The position numbers were made by a program, and so were the translations under genes. The notes beneath the pieces were generated by a model, which saw only the letters and a program-made list of their open reading frames with translations, was not told the DNA's origin and ran no database searches. A stretch of DNA of 64,000 nucleotides from the NCBI GenBank assembly GCA_046705645.1, contig JBJKQE010000086.1, forward strand, positions 1 to 64,000, read 5' to 3'. Positions 19,591 to 27,997 of this stretch are shown in pieces. The stretch comes from FEN-1297 sp046705645. GTDB lineage: Bacteria; Bacteroidota; Ignavibacteria; Ignavibacteriales; Ignavibacteriaceae. Position 1 is the stretch's first letter. Each line of letters opens with the position of its first letter.

Positions 19591-19663
19591 AGCTGGCGGA
19601 CGGATTTGAACCGCCGACCGGCTGATTACAAATCAGCTGCTCTACCAGCTGAGCTACGCCAGC
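19591..19663 (-). tRNA. tRNA-Thr (anticodon UGU)
   Basis: The minus strand folds as a complete 73-nt cloverleaf: acceptor GCTGGCG/CGCCAGC, D arm GCTC/GAGC, anticodon stem GCTGA/TCAGC with loop TTTGTAA (anticodon TGT), T arm GGCGG/CCGTC (one wobble pair) with loop TTCAAAT, and discriminator T. CCA is not encoded. It decodes ACA and related threonine codons. Confidence 0.97.
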
Positions 19664-19733
19664 AAAATTGAGCACCAAAACTAATATAATTTTCAATTCC
19701 AAGCAAGCGTCCAAATATCATCTTACAATATTC

Positions 19734-21059
19734 TTAACTTCCATTTTTAATTTCATTCTCAAAGAAATTATAACTTTTAGAATACACTCTAAATTGTACC
19801 ATCTTCTGTCTAATTTTTTTTATCAGTTCAAACACCAATTCACCATATTCAAATACTTCCCCGTTATTTAAAATTTTACCCGACTTATCCGCAATGAAAC
19901 CGGCTAAGGTATTATACTCGTCTGAGACTGGAATTTTTATATTAAACGAATCGTTAAAATCTTCTATTGTTATAGAACCAAGTATATAATACTTCCCGTC
20001 AGGTAACTTACTAAAATCTTTTACTTCGGCTTTCGTATTATCCCATATATCCCCTACAATTTCCTCAAGAATATCTTCAATGGTAATTACTCCTTCAGTT
20101 CCTCCGTATTCATCTGTAACAACAGCTAATCTCTCACCTCGGTTTTGCATCTCTTTTAAAATTTCAGATATCAATTTTGTTTCCGGGACAAAATAAGCGG
20201 GTCTAATTAAGCTATTAACAACAACAGGCTTCTCGGCTATATATGATTTCATAATATCCTTTGAGTGAAGAACTCCTATAACATTATCAATAGAATCTTT
20301 GTAAATGGGAATAAGTGAATGATTTATTCTAACAATTTCTTTAACAAGCACATCAATATCCTCCGTCATTTCAATTGCAATCATTTCTGTCCGGGGAATC
20401 ATTACTTCATTTGCGTGTAAATCGTTGAACTCAAAAATATTTTCAATTATTTCATGTTCGGTTTCATCTATAGCGCCGGATTTTACTCCTTCCGAAATAA
20501 TAATTCTTATTTCATCTTCGGAAAACCTGGTTTGAGAAAAATCAGTCTTTTCCTTTATAGGTTTTATTAAATAGTTGCTCAAGTTAGTAATAATTTTAAC
20601 AGGCAATTTAAATAATGAAGTAAGTAATAATGCAAATTTAACAGACGATTTGCCTAATCTTTCCGAATATTTAAAACCAATTGCTTTCGGGACTAAAATT
20701 CCCAAGCACAATGTTAAAAATGAAACAACAATTACTCCCAATACAAAACTAATGTATATCGAATATTTACTAAAAAAAGCAACTCCCGAATTACCCAGTA
20801 AAGGATTTAATATGTTGTTAGAAATCAGCAAAGTTAACATTGCTGAAGCAAACAAACATAATGAAGTAATTATTTGAACGGTACCGAAAAAAAAGTTCGG
20901 TTCTTTTTGAATATCTTCAAATGCTTTAGCTGTTTTATCATTACGCTCTTTTAATTCTTCAATTTTATTTTTACCGAAAGAAGCAATTGCTATTTCGATA
21001 GCAGAAGTATAACCGGAAATTAATATTAGAATAAATACAATGATTATTTCAAGCAGCAT
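19734..21059 (-). CDS. CNNM/CBS-pair membrane protein of the HlyC/CorC family
   Basis: A 441-residue integral membrane protein: DUF21/CNNM domain with about four membrane segments (1-190, SGYTSAIEIAIASFGKN at the start), a CBS pair (about 215-340; IPRTEMIAI, VIGVLHSKDIM, VVTDEYGGTEGVITIEDILEEIVGDI) and a C-terminal CorC_HlyC domain (about 360-435; NTLAGFIADKSGKI). Members bind nucleotides through the CBS pair and are linked to magnesium or cobalt efflux; in Bacteroidota a related protein (GldE) goes with gliding/T9SS genes. Here no gliding gene is adjacent, so the generic ion-transport role is preferred. The gene precedes the tRNA on the same strand. Confidence 0.88.
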   Translation of the reverse strand: MLLEIIIVFILILISGYTSAIEIAIASFGKNKIEELKERNDKTAKAFEDIQKEPNFFFGTVQIITSLCLFASAMLTLLISNNILNPLLGNSGVAFFSKYSIYISFVLGVIVVSFLTLCLGILVPKAIGFKYSERLGKSSVKFALLLTSLFKLPVKIITNLSNYLIKPIKEKTDFSQTRFSEDEIRIIISEGVKSGAIDETEHEIIENIFEFNDLHANEVMIPRTEMIAIEMTEDIDVLVKEIVRINHSLIPIYKDSIDNVIGVLHSKDIMKSYIAEKPVVVNSLIRPAYFVPETKLISEILKEMQNRGERLAVVTDEYGGTEGVITIEDILEEIVGDIWDNTKAEVKDFSKLPDGKYYILGSITIEDFNDSFNIKIPVSDEYNTLAGFIADKSGKILNNGEVFEYGELVFELIKKIRQKMVQFRVYSKSYNFFENEIKNGS

Positions 21060-21328
21060 AATTTTTTACATTCCAATTAGTAAATAGTATCATATAAATA
21101 ATTGCAAAATCTTAATTTATTTGATAAAATTGTACAAAAATCCTTTTAGATAAATGAATTTAAATAATGATTAACAAAAGCTATAATATTGATTACATTT
21201 TAAATTTAATAATTAAAATTACAAAATATTTATATTCAATTTTCTAAAAAGTACTATGATTTACAATTTGAACCATAATAGTATTTTTCTTACTATTGCT
21301 TAATTTTTTTATCTATTTATTAAAAAAG

Positions 21329-21670
21329 ATGATACCGAAGCAAATTAAAATATTTGAAAAAGATAAACTTCTTATAAAATGGGATGATAATTCTACAAGC
21401 GTGATTAAACTTAAATATTTAAGGGACGAGTGTCCATGTGCGGAATGCAAAGGTGAAACAGTCTTATTTAAAACATATAGACCGGTAAAACCTGTTTATA
21501 CAAATTCTGAAATGTATAAGATTAAAGATATTAAAACCGTAGGAGGTTATGCTGTACAAATAACTTGGAAAGACGGTCACGATACGGGCATTTATACCTG
21601 GAATTATTTGAGGCAGTTGGAACTAGACCAAAATAACGATGAGAACCACAATTATGATAATTTGATTTAA
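21329..21670 (+). CDS. DUF971 (GBBH-like N-terminal domain) protein
   Basis: A 113-residue protein with the DUF971 pattern: LLIKWDDNSTSVIKLKYLRD, then CPCAECKGE, and GGYAVQITWKDGHDTGIYTWNYLRQL near the C-terminus. The domain occurs alone in bacteria and as the N-terminal, metal-binding part of gamma-butyrobetaine hydroxylase in eukaryotes; stand-alone forms are often near Fe-S or Mrp genes and lack a settled function. I chose the internal ATG at 21329 because the frame open from 21296 would add eleven hydrophobic residues not seen in the family. The stop codon overlaps the start of the next gene (TAATG). Confidence 0.85.
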   Translation: MIPKQIKIFEKDKLLIKWDDNSTSVIKLKYLRDECPCAECKGETVLFKTYRPVKPVYTNSEMYKIKDIKTVGGYAVQITWKDGHDTGIYTWNYLRQLELDQNNDENHNYDNLI

Positions 21671-22443
21671 TGATTTCTGCAAATCAATTAAAATATTATT
21701 CTTCCCTTCGTAATAAAAAATACAGGAATGAAGAAAATAAATTTTTAGCAGAAGGAAAGAAAATTATTCTTGATGGAATTAATAGTTGCTATAATTGTGA
21801 AATTATATTTACAATAAAAGAGTTCATTGAAAATAATATGGACTTCTTAAATTTAATCAATTCGAAATCGATCCGCGTAGAAGTTATTAAAAGCCAGGAT
21901 TTTAAAAAGATTTGCGATACAATAAATCCGCAGGGAATTTCTGCTGTATTTCAGAAAGTCCCGATAATGAAAAAAAAATTATTTGAATCGAATCTAGTTG
22001 TTTATTTAGATGATATATCCGAGCCCGGTAATTTAGGAACGATCATTAGAAATTGTGATTGGTTTGGATTACTAGAAGTTATTCTTAGCCCAAATTGTGC
22101 GGAATTATATAATCCTAAAACAATAAGAGCTAGTATGGGATCAATATTTCACTTAAATATTTTTGAAGATATTGTTCTAAAAACCTATTTAAATGTTCTT
22201 AAAGAAAAAAAATTTATAATTTTATGTTCAGATATTCAAGGCTCTAACATTTTTAATTATAACTCTGCATCTAAACAAATAGTAATATTTTCAAATGAAT
22301 CCAAAGGTCCAAGTAAAGAAATGTTAGATCTTTCCGATGAAATAATTACTATACCGAAAATAGGTAAAGCCGAATCATTAAATGTAGCTAGTGCATCTTC
22401 AATAATTTTGGCAAAGTTAACAAACTGTTTTCAAAAGACTTAA
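21670..22443 (+). CDS. TrmH/SpoU-family RNA 2'-O-methyltransferase
   Basis: A 257-residue SPOUT enzyme that uses S-adenosylmethionine to methylate ribose in rRNA or tRNA. An N-terminal substrate-binding part (1-95, FLAEGKKIILDGI) precedes the trefoil-knot domain: motif 1 EPGNLGTIIRNCDWFG (118-133), motif 2 VIFSNESKGPS (205-215) and motif 3 IPKIGKAESLNVASASSI (228-245). Length and layout match 23S rRNA guanosine methyltransferase-like proteins. Its start overlaps the DUF971 stop by one base, so translation is probably coupled. The exact target nucleotide is unknown. Confidence 0.92.
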   Translation: MISANQLKYYSSLRNKKYRNEENKFLAEGKKIILDGINSCYNCEIIFTIKEFIENNMDFLNLINSKSIRVEVIKSQDFKKICDTINPQGISAVFQKVPIMKKKLFESNLVVYLDDISEPGNLGTIIRNCDWFGLLEVILSPNCAELYNPKTIRASMGSIFHLNIFEDIVLKTYLNVLKEKKFIILCSDIQGSNIFNYNSASKQIVIFSNESKGPSKEMLDLSDEIITIPKIGKAESLNVASASSIILAKLTNCFQKT

Positions 22444-22729
22444 AACGCATAAAATTTAAAATAATACTTGAAAAAATGGAAAAAATAAGCTTAATTAGAT
22501 TTTAGGATAATTATATTGTTATTATTTATTCTGTTTTTAAACCTAAAATTTATTTAGACTAATATTTTTTGAGTGACAATTCTTGAAAAGAGGCGGTGTA
22601 AGTCTTACATACTAGATGCTTAAAGTTTTACGATACTTGTAATTTCATACTTGAAAGTAACGTAAAATACTACCTATTTTTAGTTAGAAATTTATTAGAT
22701 AGTAAATTAATAATCACAAGGAGTGGATT

Positions 22730-23263
22730 ATGGCCTTATCTAAAATTGCATTTTTAGAAACTTATGCTCTTGAAAATAATGAAGGCATAATGGGTGCAAT
22801 ACTAGTAACCGATTCTGATACAAAACCAATTGAATTTAGGGTGACAGCACCAATTAAGCCTACAAACTTTCAAAAGACTTTGTATGGTGACGTATTAATG
22901 GAACATGTTCTTGTAGAGTTAGTTTCCGTTCCGTTATTAAGTGCAATTTCTCAGGAAATTGATTTGATCCTAGTTCGAGACCCCTTTTTCCTTGGTGCCA
23001 ACAATAAACAAGGCGTTAGAGTAGTCAGAGTCTATAGTCAAAATGATCATCCATCTAGAGAAGGTGCAGCTAAAGAAGAAATAAATTCTCCTGCAGGAGA
23101 TAACACAAAAACTTTTGTAGAAACATCCAAAAAATTTGAAAGCGAACTTCCCGAAATTAAAAAGGAAATAAATTCCATATCTGAAAATCGTAATTTCCTG
23201 GAACCTTTCGAAAGACTTAAAGTTGCATGCGAACAGGTTCATCTGCAAAAAACCGGTGATTAA
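22730..23263 (+). CDS. Unrecognised 177-residue protein, first gene of the pseudo-SNF2 pair
   Basis: Well-formed gene with AAGGAG at 22718-22723, six bases before the ATG. The product is soluble: residues 1-115 look like a compact alpha/beta domain (MALSKIAFLETYALENNEG, GAILVTDSDTKPIEFRVTAP, EIDLILVRDPFFLG), and residues 118-177 are a charged, lysine/glutamate-rich tail with probable helices. I recognise no family. The TAATG overlap with the next gene, a degenerate SNF2-like protein, means translation coupling and suggests the two products form a complex (inference). No similar small protein is known to me as a partner of SNF2 enzymes. Confidence 0.8.
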   Translation: MALSKIAFLETYALENNEGIMGAILVTDSDTKPIEFRVTAPIKPTNFQKTLYGDVLMEHVLVELVSVPLLSAISQEIDLILVRDPFFLGANNKQGVRVVRVYSQNDHPSREGAAKEEINSPAGDNTKTFVETSKKFESELPEIKKEINSISENRNFLEPFERLKVACEQVHLQKTGD

Positions 23264-26043
23264 TGTCCATCTACAAAAAAATAAGGAAAGGAACTGCTTC
23301 AAAGATTTCCAATCTTGAAGCTGGGGAAACTTTTTTGTGGGACAAATGGATTAGACTGCCGATAACCGAAGGAAGAGAATTAGAACCATTTAATAAACGG
23401 TTATGGGACACCGGCAAAATTGTTATGAGTATTGATAGTCCTGGTTTAGATAAATTTACTTTTAAATTTAAAAAAATAAAGATCTACAAATCAGCACAAA
23501 GATTGCTGGATTTAAAGTCCAAAACTAATCCTGTTTTTTTTGGATTCGGAACTTTTCAAACAACAGATATAAATATTTCCTTCAAGCAAGAATTAAAGCA
23601 ATATTTTTCGACAATTGTTGAAGACACAGATTCTTCGCTTACATTTAGGATCAAAGATCAGCGCAAGAAGGAATATACTAAACAACTTACTCCTTACACA
23701 AAAAATATTTCTATTTCATTTTTCAAATCTGCTAAAGATGAAAAAGAAGAAATAACTCCGGTTAAAGAAATTGAAATTAAAGAGAAAAAAACTCCCACTA
23801 AACAAATCGAAAGTGAATTTAAAACCGGCAAAACCTTAGATATAAATTATGAATTCACTCTGCCAAAGGTTATTGATTATTTATCTGAGTTGGTACCCAA
23901 AGTTTTTAATATTGATCTTTTAAATTCTTTCGAAGAGTTGAATTCCAAGGGGAAAATTTACCAAACTAAAATGGATCTGCTTGACAGCAGAGCAACTTTA
24001 GTAGATCAAAAGTTTACAAATTTGTTAACTAAACCGGAAATCAATTCAAAGAAAATAAATCATGACTTTAAAATCAAAATAGATCAAAAAAAATATTTTG
24101 CAGAGTTATTTCCATGGGATATAATTGACAAAAAAATTACTCTAAAAAAATTAATTAAAACACCAGAAAAAGAAGCAACATTTATTTATGATTCCAACTC
24201 CACAAATCCGTTTAAATTTGAATCAACTTCCACACAAATAGTCAAGGATAACATAAACAAATTACTCCAGCCGAATATTGATTTAAGTGAAGATGACAAA
24301 GAAAAATTATTAGAGGAACTGTTCCCTTATCAAAAAGACGGAGTAATGTTTTTAGTTGAAAACCATGTTGCATTATTGTGCGATGAACTGGGCCTAGGTA
24401 AAAAGGTTCAATCTATAATTGCCCTTAAATATTTAATTAAAAGAAGAGATATCAAATCTGTCCTTATAATAACAAATGATTATTTGATTGGAGATAAAAA
24501 ATTTAATGAAGAAACAGGCAGCTCATACGGTTGGGAAGGGCGACTTAATAGATTTGCCCCGGATCTATCGCTTTACATAATTCAGTCGGCAGGTGAAGAT
24601 ATAGATTCTGAGTTAAACGGGACATATCAAATTTTTATTAGCACATATGATACCCTAATTAAAGTAACGGATGAAAACTTAATTCGTAAAGACTCACTTA
24701 AAATTTTCGATTGTGTCATTTTTGAGAACCCTGAAGTTTTAAATAATTATAAAAAAAGAGTTCAAAAGCTTGCCAAATCAATTAATCCTAAATTTATATG
24801 GATGTTATCTAATTTTGAGAATTTGGAATTCAAAGAAAAAGTGCTTGATGATTTAAAACCAAAAGCAATTTTAAAAAGGACGAAAGAAAAGGTAGGTGAT
24901 CAACTTCCCGATACTGTCCGGCAAGAATACTGGGTTGAAATGGATAAAGAACAAAAAGTTGAATATGATCAAGCTCTTTCTTACACGCAAAATCAAATTA
25001 CTGAGGTATTACAGACAGGTAATCCCTATCGATTTCAGTCAAAGGTATTTTTATCCTTGCATCAATTAAAACAGGTTACAAATTTTTCTTTACAAAAAAT
25101 TATCAGCAGCAAGGGACAATTAATTGTTTCTCAATTAAAATCAATAGTAAATAATAATAAGCAAGCAGTTGTATTTTCGCAATATGATAAATACGGCATG
25201 CAGAAATTAATTGAGTTATTTACCGAAGAAGGAATAAAATTCGTAAAATTTCTGCCGGGTATGCCTCCAAATGAATTGGAAAATGCCATAAAGAAATTTG
25301 AAAAAGATAAATCAATAACTGTGTTATTGGCAGGGTTACAGGCAACTATAACAAAGGTGCATATTGTATTTGCACCATACATAATTCATTTTGATCAATG
25401 GTGGGTGCCCATTACTCAATGGCAGCTTGAAGAAAAGATTTCCGGAAATGGAAATAAATTACCTGTTACGGTTATAAGTTACTTAACAAAAAATTCTGTC
25501 GATGAAAAAATAAGAAAAAAATTATTTGAGAAAGAATTATTAAATAAAAATCTTATCGATACCTTCGGGCCAGAGGTTTTTTCCAAATTAATTACCGAAA
25601 AAGAATGGACGGAAATTTTTAATATGCCCCCCGATAAAAATGCAAAACAAGATTCACCGGATACCTATTATCAAAATTTAATACAATTGACGCCTGAAAA
25701 AATAATGGACAAAATCCGTTTACTCTTTGTTAACCTTGGTTATTCAGGAATAAAGACTAAAGATGAATCTGTAAAAACTAGATATTCAATTTCCGGAACG
25801 TTTTCAAAAAATTGGCGACAAACAGATTTTGCGGCTCAATGTTATCTAATCTTCAAAGAACCTGATACCGAAGCAGTAAAATATTATATAGAATCTCACA
25901 AAAATATTAAGGGCGTGGGTAAAATATTTATCATAACATTAAATCCTTCTTATACTGGTAACGATATTCCTCAAACGGAAAATGTAACTATTATAAACGG
26001 AAATACCCTAAGCAGATATCTGAGAATGTTAGAACTTCTTTAA
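23263..26043 (+). CDS. SNF2-like helicase-fold protein with degenerate ATPase motifs
   Basis: 926 residues. 1-345: unrecognised N-terminal region with a charged linker (about 155-185). 350-560: first RecA-like lobe, with LFPYQKDGVMFL (353-364) and motif I as DELGLGKKVQS (374-384; GKK in place of GKT). Motif II is FENPEV at 487-492 where DEAH is expected. 615-760: second lobe, with the WWVP and NSVDEKI landmarks kept (713-716, 744-750), but motif V GGxGLN is lost, and motif VI, normally QxxxRxxRxGQ, reads QLEEKISGNGN (721-731), so both arginine positions are Lys725 and Gly728. 800-926: C-terminal domain ending IITLNPSYTG...IINGNTLSRYL, faintly like Mrr-type nuclease folds. The fold is SNF2; ATP hydrolysis is unlikely. 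Coupled to the 177-residue gene. Confidence 0.85.
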   Translation: MSIYKKIRKGTASKISNLEAGETFLWDKWIRLPITEGRELEPFNKRLWDTGKIVMSIDSPGLDKFTFKFKKIKIYKSAQRLLDLKSKTNPVFFGFGTFQTTDINISFKQELKQYFSTIVEDTDSSLTFRIKDQRKKEYTKQLTPYTKNISISFFKSAKDEKEEITPVKEIEIKEKKTPTKQIESEFKTGKTLDINYEFTLPKVIDYLSELVPKVFNIDLLNSFEELNSKGKIYQTKMDLLDSRATLVDQKFTNLLTKPEINSKKINHDFKIKIDQKKYFAELFPWDIIDKKITLKKLIKTPEKEATFIYDSNSTNPFKFESTSTQIVKDNINKLLQPNIDLSEDDKEKLLEELFPYQKDGVMFLVENHVALLCDELGLGKKVQSIIALKYLIKRRDIKSVLIITNDYLIGDKKFNEETGSSYGWEGRLNRFAPDLSLYIIQSAGEDIDSELNGTYQIFISTYDTLIKVTDENLIRKDSLKIFDCVIFENPEVLNNYKKRVQKLAKSINPKFIWMLSNFENLEFKEKVLDDLKPKAILKRTKEKVGDQLPDTVRQEYWVEMDKEQKVEYDQALSYTQNQITEVLQTGNPYRFQSKVFLSLHQLKQVTNFSLQKIISSKGQLIVSQLKSIVNNNKQAVVFSQYDKYGMQKLIELFTEEGIKFVKFLPGMPPNELENAIKKFEKDKSITVLLAGLQATITKVHIVFAPYIIHFDQWWVPITQWQLEEKISGNGNKLPVTVISYLTKNSVDEKIRKKLFEKELLNKNLIDTFGPEVFSKLITEKEWTEIFNMPPDKNAKQDSPDTYYQNLIQLTPEKIMDKIRLLFVNLGYSGIKTKDESVKTRYSISGTFSKNWRQTDFAAQCYLIFKEPDTEAVKYYIESHKNIKGVGKIFIITLNPSYTGNDIPQTENVTIINGNTLSRYLRMLELL

Positions 26044-26216
26044 TTCATTTAAATTTGCATTAATATTTCTTGTCTCTCAGAGAAATTATTTAAGTTTCAA
26101 TTCCAATTTTACATGTTGGCCAATGTTCAATTAAATAATTAGTGTTTATATTTTTAATTTATTACCGGATTCTTAAAAATGTCTTGGGTTAACAGTGATA
26201 ATGATGATTATAAATT

Positions 26217-26243
26217 AAAAAGCTTCCCCATTTGAGGAAGCTT
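26217..26243 (-). terminator. Hairpin with minus-strand T-run, probable terminator
   Basis: Arms aagcttcc (26220-26227) and ggaagctt (26236-26243) form an 8-bp stem with an 8-nt loop. Read on the minus strand it is followed by TTTTAATTTA, as in a rho-independent terminator; on the plus strand no T-run follows. It would end a minus-strand transcript from the region 26250-26500. Confidence 0.6.
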
Positions 26244-26366
26244 ATTATACCCCCAATAATTTACCCCCAATCTTAATTTTACCTTTCACTATTTAAATTA
26301 ACATTAAGAAGAAATATTATTATTCATATTATCCATCTACGAATTTAAATTATCAATAAGCATGCC

Positions 26367-26471
26367 TTAAAAGTTTCCTCTTATATTTCTTCTTTTAGTA
26401 GGCTCTTTTTTATTTGTTGTATTTTTTACATGACGTTGTTTATAATCTTGGACGTTTTTTAATATTTTCAT
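26367..26471 (-). CDS. Candidate small basic peptide (34 aa)
   Basis: Frame from ATG at 26471 to TAA at 26367. The product starts MKILKNVQDYKQRHV and contains many Lys and Arg with only one Glu and one Asp, ending RRNIRGNF. There is no recognisable ribosome site, but a terminator-like hairpin lies about 120 bp downstream on the same strand. Small basic proteins of this kind are often ribosome- or nucleic-acid-associated. It may also be part of a small RNA. Low certainty. Confidence 0.3.
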   Translation of the reverse strand: MKILKNVQDYKQRHVKNTTNKKEPTKRRNIRGNF

Positions 26472-26716
26472 TTAATAATCCAAACCATATTGATTAAAAT
26501 TACTATTTTCATACAGAAAAACTTTTAATGGAATTAGCACTTTATGAGTTAAAATAAAGTTAATATATTTTGTTAAATATTATACTCAAATTAATAGGAT
26601 ATAGATAAATTTTGATATGTTCTCTATAATTTAGAATGAAAGATACTTTATTTTGGAATTTCTATAATTTTTATTTAAATATAGTCTAAATAGATATAAT
26701 TAGAAACGTAATTTAA

Positions 26717-27985
26717 ATGATTGAAAAGAGGAATAAACTAATATTTTTAAAAGTATTTCAATTTTTAATTTTACTCAGTACAATAACAAATGCACAAAGT
26801 ATTTTGGAAAGAGAACATTTTCTAGGGAATTGGAATGGAGAAAGAAATAAGCTATCAGAAATGGGTATAAATTTTGGCGCTGTGTATACGGGAGATGTTT
26901 TTTCAGCTTTGTCTGGTGGTATAAAAAGACAAACAGTTTATCTTGATAATATTGATTTAAAATTAAATTTAAATACAGAAAAATTATTTAACTGGTCCGG
27001 CGGAACTATTTTTATTTATTGTTTGGGAAATCAGGGTAAAAATCCGAGTAAATATATTGGCGATGTTCAAACAGTAGATAACATTGCCGCCCATAATACA
27101 TGGAAACTTTATGAAGCCTGGATTCAGCAATCATTTTTTAAAAATAGGTTATCCATATTAGCGGGATTATACAATTTAAATTCCGAATTTCAGGTTATTG
27201 ATCCAGCAAAGCTCTTTCTAAATTCTTCGCATGGTATCGGGAAAGCATTTTCACAAACCGGGAGAAACGGTCCGTCAATTTTTCCTACAACCTCTTTAGC
27301 ATTTAGAGTTAAATTAGAATTGTCTAATAATTTTCTGCTGCAGAGTGCGGTATTTAATGGCACATCGGGTGATCCGTCCAATCCGAACGGGACACAAATA
27401 ACTTTCCCAAATCATGACGGAATTTTATCAGTTACCGAATTGCAATATTCCATAAATGACCAAAACCTGTCCGAAGATAAATTACTTGGTAAATTAACTG
27501 CAGGCTTTTGGATATACTCCGCAAAATTTCCAGAGGTTGGTACTACTTATTATGATAATAAAATTCTAAGTGGAAATTCCGGGTTCTACTTGATGGGCGA
27601 ATATAAAATTTTGGAAAATGGTGGAATTGAAGATAAAGGACTCAATGTTTTTTCCAGGTTAGGATTCAGCAATTCAAAAATAAACCGGTTTGTTTCATAT
27701 TTGGGATTTGGAGCTGTATACAATGGTTTGATTCCAGGGCGAGAAAAGGATCAACTGGGACTTGCATTTGCCGGAGTTTATAACGGCAGAGAGTACATTT
27801 CATTACAAAAAACAAATAATGTTAAAACAGCAAATTCTGAAATGAATATTGAGCTTAGTTATCTTTACAATGTTTTTCCATGGCTTAGCCTTCAGTCCGA
27901 TTTTCAATATGTTATTCATCCGGATGCAAATCCCCTCATCAAAAATGCGTTAGCTGCAGGTTTAAGATGCGTTATTAATTTTTAA
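26717..27985 (+). CDS. OprB-like carbohydrate-selective porin
   Basis: Signal peptide (about 1-26, ending TNAQS), then a beta-barrel of the OprB family: GNWNGERNKLSEMGINFGAV at the N-terminus, LYEAWIQQSFFKNRLSILAGLYNLNSEF in the middle, and a typical last strand ending LAAGLRCVINF with a terminal Phe. OprB porins let sugars diffuse through the outer membrane. It converges with the GH32-like gene (12 bp between stops), so they are not one operon. In this window it could complement the TonB receptor for small sugars (inference). Confidence 0.88.
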   Translation: MIEKRNKLIFLKVFQFLILLSTITNAQSILEREHFLGNWNGERNKLSEMGINFGAVYTGDVFSALSGGIKRQTVYLDNIDLKLNLNTEKLFNWSGGTIFIYCLGNQGKNPSKYIGDVQTVDNIAAHNTWKLYEAWIQQSFFKNRLSILAGLYNLNSEFQVIDPAKLFLNSSHGIGKAFSQTGRNGPSIFPTTSLAFRVKLELSNNFLLQSAVFNGTSGDPSNPNGTQITFPNHDGILSVTELQYSINDQNLSEDKLLGKLTAGFWIYSAKFPEVGTTYYDNKILSGNSGFYLMGEYKILENGGIEDKGLNVFSRLGFSNSKINRFVSYLGFGAVYNGLIPGREKDQLGLAFAGVYNGREYISLQKTNNVKTANSEMNIELSYLYNVFPWLSLQSDFQYVIHPDANPLIKNALAAGLRCVINF

Positions 27986-27997
27986 TGCTAACTAAAT

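Larger units (their letters stand above)
26044..26716. other. Gene-poor region with a small minus-strand frame and hairpin
   Basis: About 670 bp between the pseudo-SNF2 gene and the porin gene. It holds one strong hairpin (26217-26243) and a possible 34-codon basic peptide frame on the minus strand (26367-26471). The rest is AT-rich with no visible gene. Confidence 0.5.

Noticed and set aside
19520..19714. 64-codon frame on the minus strand
   Set aside because: It runs through the tRNA-Thr gene and its terminator; this VAQLVEQ...GGSNPSAS translation is a known artefact of tRNA sequences.
22970..23302. 110-codon frame opposite the 177-aa gene
   Set aside because: It is fully antisense to a well-supported gene with a ribosome site and coupled neighbour, and the Phe/Cys-rich translation looks like a shadow.
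22730..26043. Pseudo-SNF2 pair as a known defence system (DISARM, BREX or similar)
   Set aside because: Those systems have intact helicases together with methyltransferases, DUF1998/PLD or PglX/PglZ genes. None are present, and the ATPase motifs here are lost.
26220..26243. AAGCTTCC inverted repeat as an insertion-sequence end
   Set aside because: No transposase, no second copy and no target duplication; the minus-strand T-run fits a terminator better.
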